Position numbers and translations under genes: made by a program | The notes under the pieces: model-generated | Seen by the model: the letters and a program-made list of their open reading frames with translations, nothing else | Database searches by the model: none | What the model was told of the DNA's origin: nothing | Origin: JACJWR01 sp963752505 | Lineage (GTDB): Bacteria > Actinomycetota > Actinomycetes > S36-B12 > UBA10799 | Assembly (NCBI GenBank): GCA_963752505.1 | Contig: CAVVYM010000004.1 | Coordinates: 124,001 to 188,000, forward strand | Reading direction: 5' to 3' | DNA length: 64,000 nt | Shown here: positions 17,001-24,683 of the stretch, one piece after another | Numbering within the stretch: position 1 is the first letter of the stretch | How the letters are laid out: each line of letters starts with the position of its first letter

Positions 17001-18035
17001 GGCGAGCTCATCGTGATCGTCGGCCACGGTGCCACCGTCGAGAACAACGCCTTCGCCGCGGGCTACGACTGCGGCGCCTGCGGCGGGAATAGCGGCCACA
17101 TCAACGCGCGAGTGCTCGCCCACGCCCTCAACCACCCCGAAGTGCGGGCCAACCTCGCTGCCGAGGGCTGGCACCTGCCCGACTCGTGCTCCGCCATCGC
17201 CGCCGTCCACGACACCACCACGGACGAGATCACATTCGACCCGTACTCGGTGGTCGATCGCGGTGCGCTGGCGGCGCTCAGCGCCGATCTGGAGGAAGCC
17301 CGCGATGCGGTGATCGCCGAGCGGTTGCCACTGCTGCCGACCGCACCGGACGCGCAGGGGTCGGTCGCCCGGGCGGTGGCGGCTCGGCGCGGCACGGATT
17401 GGGCGCAACCGGTTCCCGAGTGGGGCCTGGCGGGGAACGCCGCCTTCATCGTGGGGCCGCGCCAGCTCACCGCGCACCTCGACCTGCAGGGTCGCGTCTT
17501 CCTCCACTCCTACGACGCGGCCGCCGACGACGCGGACTCCTCTGCGCTGCGCACGATTCTGACTGCCCCGGTGGTGGTGGCGCACTGGATCAACAGCCAG
17601 TACTACCTCTCGACTGTGGCCCCGACCGTGTTCGGAGCGGGCGACAAGACCACCCACAACGTGGTTGGCGATGTCGGGGTCACGTCTGGCGCCCACGGTG
17701 ACCTCCGCCTCGGGCTGCCCTGGCAAGCCGTCCGGCCAGAAGATCCGGCCAACCGGTCGGCTGCCATGGCCAACGCGAACGGGGCTGGTCTGGTGGGGCA
17801 TCAGGCGCTGCGCCTGCTGGTCGTGGTGGCCGCCGAGCCATCAACCGTGGCGAAGATCGTGGCCGAGGACGTCACCCTCTCCGGACTGCTGGCGTCGAGC
17901 TGGATCACGATCGTGGCTTGCCCCAATGGACAGCCCACGCCGCTGCAACTTACCGCTGATCTGCGGTGGCGCCCTTGGCACCGCGACGAGGGCCGCACGG
18001 CATCCGGTGGCAACGATCTCCCGCTCGGCGTGTAG
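14049..18035 (+). CDS. DabB-DabA fusion: energy-coupled inorganic carbon pump
   Basis: This 1328-residue protein joins both subunits of the DAB complex, a vectorial carbonic anhydrase that traps CO2 as bicarbonate using the ion gradient. Residues 1 to about 455 are DabB-like, a NuoL/Mrp-type antiporter membrane domain with RWLPETAEAPSPLSAFLHAG and DVKGKLASSTTAQMGYM. Residues from about 495 are DabA (DUF2309): WPLRDLVAVNHLAG, C809-x-D811 in VFCIDVRSE, H993 in GHGA, and C1008 in DCGACGG. The H-to-C gap of 15 equals that of Halothiobacillus DabA (H524/C539), and C-x-D matches C351/D353, so the zinc and catalytic set is intact. Normally two genes encode these parts. The membrane half is slightly shorter than usual. 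A mini-ORF overlaps its start. Confidence 0.9.
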   Translation: MNPFTVTRTLAAGLATVAGASLLSLLISGEPLSAGVTVGTPGASGGFELGVSLTGLSSLLLIFLASVSWLVASYASRNLAGQQRYGRFALLMTMATLGLAVMVAGASLPVIAAGWTASGLAIAGLVGHAPAQTARRASRYVRSWFLVADVALWAGVVAGLALLPSVDRDATFEPGVATTAVAVVLLLAAVIRSALFPASRWLPETAEAPSPLSAFLHAGIVNGAGLLVLLMWPLFSSAPVVLGALIVIGTASVIVGTWRGRVRADVKGKLASSTTAQMGYMAIQLGIGLPAAALLHLMGHGYYKAWLFLRAGGVVTRARWQGRGTRREADLHRNRPRQALLLMGALALASLLALPAVVESVVKLGPAAVLPALLALSAVGVATWALAGRRGRVSAAALAAGIGALYLWLLLGWETLLAGAFDLTAVWSAPVATVWLVFVALAGTGAAVGAAQLDRGRMRGLWLRLALSTLPPDVARGLRRSKRVVHPMAPAAAVADGFDAAEAAALVEISGSVVGPAWPLRDLVAVNHLAGTVGLPFADIDATAREVHGASIYSAPADYLRLFESGDIPATVVEATLERSARTTPESMLPATLGGLIDATRAAATQPDPHTRNIREEADVDPVAAVTGLWCRAAWSAAHTGQRGPWTLLRQAAAEASSDRAVDALCGRTGAAAWLRSLPVEPLAALAILLGSRSESERALDVGFAAVRALPGWAGHAQWRARGGNDDALASLVATYVAVSMLFRAPLATAESTADPLAPQPRWEPLAEVWQQALEANFRDPLVAGVLAGAQHGESWAAQPVVRASLVFCIDVRSERMRRAIERTGPYLTYGYAGFFGAALRYQTDDGAAFDQCPALISPTRSVSVAGDAADNRGSLRHALRQAQNVVSSAAVLPLVVAEFGGLLAGAASAAANRMPVRWRAAGQRWGSIPERWGPRDLDLPGETFTVDRVSAGRGSAPAPAYGIADLTGMARDFLRLTGATAPFGELIVIVGHGATVENNAFAAGYDCGACGGNSGHINARVLAHALNHPEVRANLAAEGWHLPDSCSAIAAVHDTTTDEITFDPYSVVDRGALAALSADLEEARDAVIAERLPLLPTAPDAQGSVARAVAARRGTDWAQPVPEWGLAGNAAFIVGPRQLTAHLDLQGRVFLHSYDAAADDADSSALRTILTAPVVVAHWINSQYYLSTVAPTVFGAGDKTTHNVVGDVGVTSGAHGDLRLGLPWQAVRPEDPANRSAAMANANGAGLVGHQALRLLVVVAAEPSTVAKIVAEDVTLSGLLASSWITIVACPNGQPTPLQLTADLRWRPWHRDEGRTASGGNDLPLGV

Positions 18036-18095
18036 CTGAACTCGGCTTCTCTGGCCTCCAACCTGTGAGTGGTTGGAGGCCAGAGTGCTGTTCAG
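18036..18095. terminator. Bidirectional terminator hairpin
   Basis: A perfect 15-bp inverted repeat (18049-18063 with 18071-18085) encloses a 7-base loop, and an outer CTGAAC/GTTCAG pair (18036-18041 with 18090-18095) may extend it. It lies between the convergent dabBA and HNH genes. A T-run is lacking, as is usual in this GC class. Confidence 0.75.
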
Positions 18096-19951
18096 GGGTC
18101 GGGCAGCGGCGGGTCGGGTTGGTCGGTGTGGGTGAGGCCGGAGGGGTGGGTCCAGGTCCATCCGGTGGGTGGGTTGTGGTCGTTGGGTGGCGAGTTGTCG
18201 GGTGGGGGGTGGTTGGTGAGTTGGTATCCGTGGTGGGTCTTGAGGTTGTGGTGGGTGCGGCAGAGGGGTCCGAGGTTGGCCGGGGTGGTGGGGCCGTGGG
18301 GGTAGGGGGTGGTGTGGTCGAGGTCGCTGGTGGTGGCGCTGCGGGTGCAACCGGGCATGCGGCAGCGGGGTTCGCGGGCGCGGATCAGCCTGGCGAGGGC
18401 GGCGCTGGGGGTGTAAGTGTGGGTGCTGGTGGCGGTGACCACACCGGTGTGGGGGTCAGTGATCCAGGCCCGCCAGCGGCCATCGGCCGCTAATTCTCGG
18501 CCAACGTCGGCGGGAACGGCGCCGATGCCCGGGATGAGCGCAGGGTTGTCGACGGCCCGAAGCAGGGTGGCGGCGTCGATAACCACGGCGATGTCGGACC
18601 GGGCGGTCACCGGGACTGGCCCGAGGCCGCCAGCGGCCGGCTGGCCTTCGCCACCGGTGTCGGTGGGTTGGTCGGGGCCGTTGCCGGTGTCGACCGGTTG
18701 GCCAGGGTGGGTGCTGTTGGGGGTGCTGGGGTGTCCGAGGAGGGCTTGGGTGAGGAGGTCAGCGCGGCGTTCGTCGGCGGTGCGCGGGTCGTCGGGGTGG
18801 TCGGCCTTGTGAGCGGTGGCCGCGGCGGTGAGGCGGTGGTGGATGCGGGCGGCGTCGGTGTCCGGCAGGTAGGCGTGGAGCCAGGCCATACCGTCGGCGT
18901 CGGGGCAGGTGACCACGCGGCGGCGGGCCTTCGCGGCGGTGCGGGCATCAGCGACGATGTCCGGGGCGAGGCGAAGCACGGCGAGTTTCGCCGCCCGGCG
19001 AGTTTCAGTCGGGGTCCAAGGCCGCCGCCCGGTGCGCATCCGGTCACGGATCCTGGCAACGACGTGGTCGATGACCTCGGAGCGGGCCGGCTCGGGCAGG
19101 TTGGAGGTTTCCCCGAGGATGGCCCGCCAGGCAGCGGGTAGCAGGCTGGCGTCGGCGGCCAGGGCGGCGAGGTCCGGGTGGGCGTGTAGATCACGCGCGG
19201 CATACAACCGTCCGGTGGCCCCTGAGCAGGTCAGGCGCAGCGCGGCGGCCAACTCCGCGCGTGCCGGGTCGGCTACGCGTCCGATCGCCACCGGCGGGGT
19301 CGCGGTCAGCGTCTCGGGGCCGCCGACGTCGACGATCGCGGCGGCGGTGCCCACTTCGGCCCAGCCGGCCAGCGCCGCCCACGCTGCGGCGGTCACCAGC
19401 TGGCAGGCGCACGGCCAGCCCGGTGCCGATCCTGGGGCCGGGGTGGGGTCGGCTGCTTCGAGGTTGGGATCGTGGTGGCGGTGATCAGCCGGGCAGGTCT
19501 GCTGGCGGCCCAGGTCCGCCAGTGCGGTGGCCAGTTGCGCCCCGGGTGCCATCACCATCAGAGCCCGCACCTGCGCACGGATCGGCGCGGCCCACCACTG
19601 CGGGCGCACCCACGCCGCCAACGATTCGGGCACCGGGCCAGGATCGGCCCACGCCGATGCAGCACTGGCGCCGGTACCTTGGCCGCCAGCGCCGTGGGTG
19701 GGCGGTTGGTCCTCGAGGGTGTCGGCGCCGAACGCGTCCGCGGCAGCGACCCACTCCTGCACGGTCGGGGCGACCAGATCGTCAAGCCACACCGGGCCCA
19801 GTTCGGTGCCGGGCCCGGAATCTTCCAGAAACGCGTGCAGCCAGGCAGCGCCACGAACTCCTCGCAGCGCCTCGGGGCACAAGTCGCCGCGACCATCCAG
19901 ACCGTCGACGATGCCGCCGACCGGGCTGAGGTTGGGGGCTGTGCTATTCAC
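18092..19951 (-). CDS. DUF222/13E12-family HNH endonuclease
   Basis: The 619-residue protein has a DUF222 region over the N-terminal two thirds and a C-terminal HNH nuclease domain with CRMPGCTRSATTSDLDHTTPYPHG and LCRTHHNLKTHHG, giving the paired Cys and His zinc and catalytic residues. These genes are abundant and repetitive in actinobacteria and often damage-induced; some are mobile. A Pro/Thr/Gly-rich repetitive stretch sits between the domains. The start is a GTG. A LexA-like box and TAATAT lie just upstream. The biological role is unclear. Confidence 0.88.
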   Translation of the reverse strand: MNSTAPNLSPVGGIVDGLDGRGDLCPEALRGVRGAAWLHAFLEDSGPGTELGPVWLDDLVAPTVQEWVAAADAFGADTLEDQPPTHGAGGQGTGASAASAWADPGPVPESLAAWVRPQWWAAPIRAQVRALMVMAPGAQLATALADLGRQQTCPADHRHHDPNLEAADPTPAPGSAPGWPCACQLVTAAAWAALAGWAEVGTAAAIVDVGGPETLTATPPVAIGRVADPARAELAAALRLTCSGATGRLYAARDLHAHPDLAALAADASLLPAAWRAILGETSNLPEPARSEVIDHVVARIRDRMRTGRRPWTPTETRRAAKLAVLRLAPDIVADARTAAKARRRVVTCPDADGMAWLHAYLPDTDAARIHHRLTAAATAHKADHPDDPRTADERRADLLTQALLGHPSTPNSTHPGQPVDTGNGPDQPTDTGGEGQPAAGGLGPVPVTARSDIAVVIDAATLLRAVDNPALIPGIGAVPADVGRELAADGRWRAWITDPHTGVVTATSTHTYTPSAALARLIRAREPRCRMPGCTRSATTSDLDHTTPYPHGPTTPANLGPLCRTHHNLKTHHGYQLTNHPPPDNSPPNDHNPPTGWTWTHPSGLTHTDQPDPPLPDP

Positions 19952-19961
19952 ACCGCCATAT

Positions 19962-19977
19962 TAGTACACATGTTCGA
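19962..19977 (-). promoter_or_regulatory. LexA (SOS) box-like operator
   Basis: On the minus strand TCGAACATGTGTACTA resembles the actinobacterial SOS box TCGAAC-N4-GTTCGA, with an exact left half and a degraded right half. It overlaps a TAATAT -10-like element 11-20 bases before the HNH gene start. LexA control of 13E12 genes is known in Mycobacterium tuberculosis. Confidence 0.5.
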
Positions 19978-20150
19978 ACAGTTCAAGGGGTTCCGGAGGC
20001 TGATCCCCAGGGGTTCCCGCGCCAAGGCCGCACTCACCCCAAGCGGTCAACCGTGCACGTCGAGGCAGCCTCGATTCACAGCGAGACGTGGCAGCCGACC
20101 GCGCATACAGTTGGGGCCGAGGGTGCCTCCCGATGTGAAAGGTGAGCCGC

Positions 20151-21617
20151 GTGCTTCAAGGCGATGCCAGTGGTGCTGCTGGCGGCGGGTCTGAACGTCG
20201 GACCGGGCAGTTCGATCATGAAGTCTGTGTGATCGGTGCAGGCGCCGCGGGCTTGGCGGCAGGACGAGCGATGGCCGTCCGGGGGATCGACTTCGTGTGG
20301 TTCGAACGCGGTTCGATGGTGGGTGGACTGTGGCGCATCGACAACGACAACGGCGGCACGCCCGCCTACCGCACTCTGCACCTCAACTCCTCGCGCCCGG
20401 CGACGCAGTACCCGTCCTTTCCGATGCCATCGGACTGGCCGGACTATCCGTCCCACGAACTCATCGCGACCTATCTGACCGACTACGCAAAACACAACGA
20501 CCTGGTTGACCGGATCACGTTCGGCACCGAAGTGATCTCGGTGGTGCCGCTGGCGCCCGACGGCAGTGAGATGGCGAGTCCCTTCCGAGCGCAATCCGGC
20601 AGCGATTCGCCAGGAACCTTCGGTTGGCGGGTGACGGTGCGTGATCGTGCGTCCGGTGCGGAGCGCGACGTGACCTGCCGCTCGGTGGTTGTCGCCAACG
20701 GTCATCACGCCACACCCAACGTGCCGAACTTCCCCGGGGATTTCAGCGGGACCGCGTTCCACGCGAAGGAGTACCTCGAACCGTCCGTCTTCGCGGATCG
20801 GGATGTGGTGGTCGTCGGTGTCGGCAACTCGGGCATGGATATCGCCTGCGATGCGGCCAAGGTGGCCAAGGCGGTGTACCTGGTGACTCGTCACGGCGTG
20901 CACGTGATCCCCAAGTACGCCTTCGGCAGGCCAGCGGATCAACTCAACAACAAGTTCATCGCCTACGTCCCATTCGAGGTGGAACGCGGCCTCTACGAGG
21001 CGATTCTGAGGGTCAGCACCGGCAGGCCACAGGATCGCGGACTGCCGAAACCGGATCACCGCCTGCTCAGCGCGCATCCCACGGTGTCCGCCGAACTCTA
21101 CGACCGGGTCGGCCATGGCGACATCGTGATGAAGCCCGGCATCTCAGAGCTTGACGGCGACACGATTCGATTTGCGGATGGCAGCGCCGAACACGCCGAT
21201 GTGCTGGTCTACGCCACGGGGTACCGCGTGACGCTGCCCTTCTTCGCGCCGGAAGTGATCGATCCGAGCGGAAATCGGATGCCGCTGTTCCTGCGGGTCG
21301 TCGATCCGGATCGACCCGGTCTGTTCTTCATCGGATTCATCCAGACCATCGGGGCCAACATCCCGCTCTACGAGTACCAGTCCGAGTGGGTGGGGGACCT
21401 CATCACCGGCGAATGCTCCCTGCCGTCGGCGGCCGCGATGCGCGAGTGGATCCGTCGCGATACGGAGGCGATGGCCAAGCGCTACGTGCGATCGGACCGA
21501 CACACGATGCAGGTCGACTACTGGCGTTACATCCGCACCATGAAAGAGGCGCGAGCAGCCAAGACCCACCCCAGCTTTCTGGCGCGCGTCACGCGGCCCC
21601 TCGCAGGCCTGCGCTGA
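20151..21617 (+). CDS. Flavin-containing monooxygenase family protein
   Basis: The 488-residue flavoprotein would use NADPH and O2 to oxygenate a soft nucleophile or ketone. It has an FAD site GAGAAG at about 29-34, the FMO identifying motif FSGTAFHAKEY (F-x-G-x3-H-x3-Y type), a second Rossmann site VVGVGNSGMDIA for NADPH, and YATGYRV near the end. I prefer the GTG at 20151 because GAAAGG lies at a normal distance; a GTG at 20142 is too close to it. Its stop overlaps the next gene by one base, so a three-gene operon with an epimerase and a dehydrogenase is likely. Confidence 0.85.
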   Translation: MLQGDASGAAGGGSERRTGQFDHEVCVIGAGAAGLAAGRAMAVRGIDFVWFERGSMVGGLWRIDNDNGGTPAYRTLHLNSSRPATQYPSFPMPSDWPDYPSHELIATYLTDYAKHNDLVDRITFGTEVISVVPLAPDGSEMASPFRAQSGSDSPGTFGWRVTVRDRASGAERDVTCRSVVVANGHHATPNVPNFPGDFSGTAFHAKEYLEPSVFADRDVVVVGVGNSGMDIACDAAKVAKAVYLVTRHGVHVIPKYAFGRPADQLNNKFIAYVPFEVERGLYEAILRVSTGRPQDRGLPKPDHRLLSAHPTVSAELYDRVGHGDIVMKPGISELDGDTIRFADGSAEHADVLVYATGYRVTLPFFAPEVIDPSGNRMPLFLRVVDPDRPGLFFIGFIQTIGANIPLYEYQSEWVGDLITGECSLPSAAAMREWIRRDTEAMAKRYVRSDRHTMQVDYWRYIRTMKEARAAKTHPSFLARVTRPLAGLR

Positions 21618-22639
21618 TGGCCGCCGAAGGCGCCACAAGACACCCGGAGTCGCCGCCGCGGCCCACCCCGGCCGTGCCGGCGAAAGTGTTCGTGACCGGG
21701 GCGAACGGCTTCATTGGTCGGGGTCTGGTGGACCGGCTCGCCGAACTCGGTGCCAGTGTGGGCGGCGTGGACCTGGTGGCCGACTCAAGTCGGCCCGAGG
21801 TGGTGGTGGGTTCCACCGGGCAGCCGGAGGACTGGGCGCCAGCGGCGCTCAAGGGCGTCGACGCTGTGATCCACACGGCGGCAATCGTCTCCAACGCGGC
21901 GTCGACCGACGACGCCTGGCGGGTCAACGTGCTCGGCACCTCCAGGATGATAGAAGCCGCCAAGCGCGCCGGCGTCCCGAGGTTCGTGCACCTGTCGTCG
22001 GTGATGGCGTTCGGCTACGACTACCCCGACGGGGTTGACGAGACCTACCCGACTCGGCTCACTGGACACAGCTACCCGGACACCCGGGTGAACTCCGAAG
22101 CGGTGGTGCTGGCAGCCCACGTCCGGGGCGACATCGATGCCACCATCGTTCGACCCGGCGACGTCTACGGGCCGGGCTCGGTGTGGATCCGCGAACCGCT
22201 GCGCTTACTGAAGGCCAAGCAGGCCGTACTGCCAGCCCGTGGTCAGGGCCGATTCTCGCCTATCTACCTCGACGATCTGGTCGACGGAATCCTCGCCGCG
22301 CTCAGCTCCCCTGCCGCCAGCGGAGAGATCTTCACCCTCGCGGGAGCCGAGGACGTCACCTGCGCGGAGTACTTCGGTCGGTTGGCAGCCCTCGTCGGCG
22401 CCCCCGTGCGCACGCTGCCCACATCGGTGGCGATGCCGCTGGCCGTCACCATGGGTGCGGTCACCCGCGCCGCCGGTGGCCGCAGCGAACTCACTTCGGC
22501 ATCGATCCGAATGCTGTGCCGCCCGGGCGGTTACTCGATAGCCAAGGCCGGACGCGTGCTCGGCTTCGCGCCGCGCACCACCCTCGACGTCGGGATCGAG
22601 CGTTCGGCACGTTGGGCACGAGCGGAAGGACTCCTCTGA
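21617..22639 (+). CDS. NAD-dependent epimerase/dehydratase family protein
   Basis: The 340-residue protein is an extended SDR with NAD motif TGANGFIGRGL near residue 29 and RPGDVYGPGS downstream. The usual active-site tyrosine motif seems altered: after FVHLSSVMAFGYDYPDG I find HSYPDTRVNSE rather than a clear Y-x3-K, as in some 3-beta-hydroxysteroid-dehydrogenase-like members. It overlaps the monooxygenase stop by 1 bp and is followed after 1 bp by the alcohol dehydrogenase, so all three probably act on one substrate, perhaps a lipid or sterol-like ketone (inference). Confidence 0.82.
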   Translation: MAAEGATRHPESPPRPTPAVPAKVFVTGANGFIGRGLVDRLAELGASVGGVDLVADSSRPEVVVGSTGQPEDWAPAALKGVDAVIHTAAIVSNAASTDDAWRVNVLGTSRMIEAAKRAGVPRFVHLSSVMAFGYDYPDGVDETYPTRLTGHSYPDTRVNSEAVVLAAHVRGDIDATIVRPGDVYGPGSVWIREPLRLLKAKQAVLPARGQGRFSPIYLDDLVDGILAALSSPAASGEIFTLAGAEDVTCAEYFGRLAALVGAPVRTLPTSVAMPLAVTMGAVTRAAGGRSELTSASIRMLCRPGGYSIAKAGRVLGFAPRTTLDVGIERSARWARAEGLL

Positions 22640-22640
22640 C

Positions 22641-23912
22641 ATGCGTGCAGTACTGGCCGAATTGACGACACCGCGGTATCTGTTTACGGCAGCGGCGCAG
22701 AAGTTGCCACGCGGTGCCGGCAAGTCGGCTGGTTGGTCGCGCGGGGGCGTCCTGCGCTACGCCGACGACGTCGCCGCGCCCGCACTGCCCGAGGCCAACG
22801 GCCGGTGGGTGCGACTACGGCCCGAACTCGCCGGCATCTGCGGCAGCGACGTGGCGGTGGCGCACGCCAAGTCATCCTTTGTGCTCTCCGCCTTCTATTC
22901 CGCCGTCCGGCAGATCCCCGGGCACGAGGTAGTTGCCGTGGTGTCCGAAGTGGGTCCGCGAACCTCGCAGGTGGCGGTCGGCGACCGCGTCGTGGTCGAT
23001 CCGGTCTTGTCCTGCGTTCACCGCGGATTCGACCCCGTGTGTCGGTCGTGCGCCGAGGGGTTCCCCTACGTGTGCGAGCGGTTCGACACCCCCGGCGCGA
23101 CGGGATGTCACTCCCCCACCCTCGGTTTTGACGCCGCGCTGGGGGGCGGCTGGAGTGAGGAAATGGTCGCCCACGAGACCCAGTTGCACCTTGTCGGCGA
23201 CGTGCCCTCGCATCGCGCGGTGCTCGCCGAGCCCGCCTCGATCGCGCTGCATGCAGCCCTGCGTTGGCAACGCCGCGGCGACCGCGTGGTGGTCATCGGC
23301 CCGGGCACGATCGGGCTGCTGGTGGTCGCCGCGTTGCGTAGGCTGCACCCGGATCTCGACATCGTGGTGGTGGCGCCCAGCTCGTTCGGTGCCCAGGCTG
23401 CGGCGGTTGCCGGAGCGAGCAGGGTGCTGCCGCCCGGAATCGCGGCCGTCGAGGCGCTCGCCGAGCAGGACGGTGGACGCCTGCTTCGGCCGCGTCTCAC
23501 CCCGTTGCCGATCCTGGAGAAAGGCGTCGACGCGGTCTTCGACTGTGTCGCGGCACCGGACACGATCGACCTTGCCCTGCACATCCTGCGACCCACGGGC
23601 ACGCTGGTGCTGGTGGGTAGCGCTGGCAAACAGGACGTGGATTGGTCACTGGTGTGGAACCGGCAACTCACGGTGCAGGGCACCATCAACTTCGGCCCGG
23701 AGCCGGCCCTCGACGGTCAACACACGATGGCCGCAGTCGTCGATTGGTTCGGCGACCCGGACTATGCCATTGACCACATCGTCACACATACCTTTGAACT
23801 CCCCGCCTGGCGCACTGCGCTTGAGACCGCCTCCGCGGGCCCGAAGTCTGGTGCCATCAAGGTCGCGCTGCGACCCAACCTCGACCTCCCTCTCGTCGGC
23901 AGCTCCGCTTGA
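22641..23912 (+). CDS. Zinc-dependent alcohol dehydrogenase (MDR family)
   Basis: The 423-residue protein belongs to the medium-chain dehydrogenases. GICGSDV supplies the catalytic-zinc cysteine and IPGHEVVAVV the histidine-Glu pair. A cysteine-containing lobe (CVHRGFDPVCRSC...YVC) may hold the structural zinc. The NAD site is VVVIGPGTIGLLVVAAL. It is longer than usual (about 350) because of N-terminal and internal insertions. It is the last gene of the monooxygenase-epimerase operon. Confidence 0.85.
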   Translation: MRAVLAELTTPRYLFTAAAQKLPRGAGKSAGWSRGGVLRYADDVAAPALPEANGRWVRLRPELAGICGSDVAVAHAKSSFVLSAFYSAVRQIPGHEVVAVVSEVGPRTSQVAVGDRVVVDPVLSCVHRGFDPVCRSCAEGFPYVCERFDTPGATGCHSPTLGFDAALGGGWSEEMVAHETQLHLVGDVPSHRAVLAEPASIALHAALRWQRRGDRVVVIGPGTIGLLVVAALRRLHPDLDIVVVAPSSFGAQAAAVAGASRVLPPGIAAVEALAEQDGGRLLRPRLTPLPILEKGVDAVFDCVAAPDTIDLALHILRPTGTLVLVGSAGKQDVDWSLVWNRQLTVQGTINFGPEPALDGQHTMAAVVDWFGDPDYAIDHIVTHTFELPAWRTALETASAGPKSGAIKVALRPNLDLPLVGSSA

Positions 23913-24052
23913 GCCCACTGAGTGCTCGAATGGGGGAATTCCTGGTGGTTTTGCCCACACTTGAGCCGCACTTCGACGCATACTTGGGGCTCACGGACGC
24001 CAACTGGCGAACGATGTAGCGATGGCCACTGCGGTGGCGAGGAGTTGTTCCA

Positions 24053-24649
24053 GTGCACCTAGATCGACCTCGCGCTCCGCTTCGACTCGGCTTTGGATTG
24101 GCCGTGTTGGCCGTGTGTTTGGCGCCCCTCAGCGGCTGCGCTGAGTTCCTCGAGCGCACCGCAGCCCCGGCGGATCCGGGTCCCTCAACCAGCCTGGCGC
24201 CGGAGGACTCGTCCGTCCCGACCAACGACACCATCGGCGGGGCCACCGCCCGCAGTGCATTCGGCGAGGTGCCACTGCCTGAAGGCGTGTCGCAGTGGGT
24301 GAGCGATGTGGGCATCTATTTCGGCATCACGCGAAGCGGCGACCAGGTGGTCACGGCGCGCGCCGGTATGGGAAACCCGCGGTGCTTCTTCGGCGTTATC
24401 GACGAGGGTGTGCTGAAGGGCCGGTATCGCGCCCTGACGGCGGGGGCGGGCCTGGATCGCCAAGCCGACCCGATTCGGGTGACCCGCGAAGGCGAGCGCC
24501 TGACGTTCGTCGAACGAGCGACCGGAACGGTGCTTGGGGACTATCGGCCGGTGCCGAGCAGCGATGCGGCAGGGATCGTCGTTGTCGATGAGGCCTTGGC
24601 GGCCTGTGAGCAGATGCGCGTGGCGCCCGCAACGGCGACCCCGCAGTAA
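24053..24649 (+). CDS. Lipoprotein of unknown function
   Basis: The 198-residue protein begins with a signal peptide ending in lipobox LSGC, then a Pro/Ser-rich linker, so it should be lipid-anchored on the outer face of the membrane. The rest (about 70-190) is a small mixed domain without a family I recognise; CFFGVIDEG and a C-terminal cysteine may form a disulfide. The GTG start has GAGGAG eight bases upstream. It stands alone, convergent with the Usp gene. Confidence 0.7.
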   Translation: MHLDRPRAPLRLGFGLAVLAVCLAPLSGCAEFLERTAAPADPGPSTSLAPEDSSVPTNDTIGGATARSAFGEVPLPEGVSQWVSDVGIYFGITRSGDQVVTARAGMGNPRCFFGVIDEGVLKGRYRALTAGAGLDRQADPIRVTREGERLTFVERATGTVLGDYRPVPSSDAAGIVVVDEALAACEQMRVAPATATPQ

Positions 24650-24683
24650 CTACTGCCCGATTCGGGTCGGACAGCTCCGGGCG

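Noticed and set aside
14130..17801. Long minus-strand frames across dabBA
   Set aside because: They are low-complexity Arg/Gly/Ala shadows expected in high-GC genes, while the plus frame carries both Dab families.
18600..18900. Repetitive G/C-rich stretch in the HNH gene as a CRISPR or repeat array
   Set aside because: It has no regular spacing or repeats of fixed length and simply encodes a Pro/Thr-rich linker.
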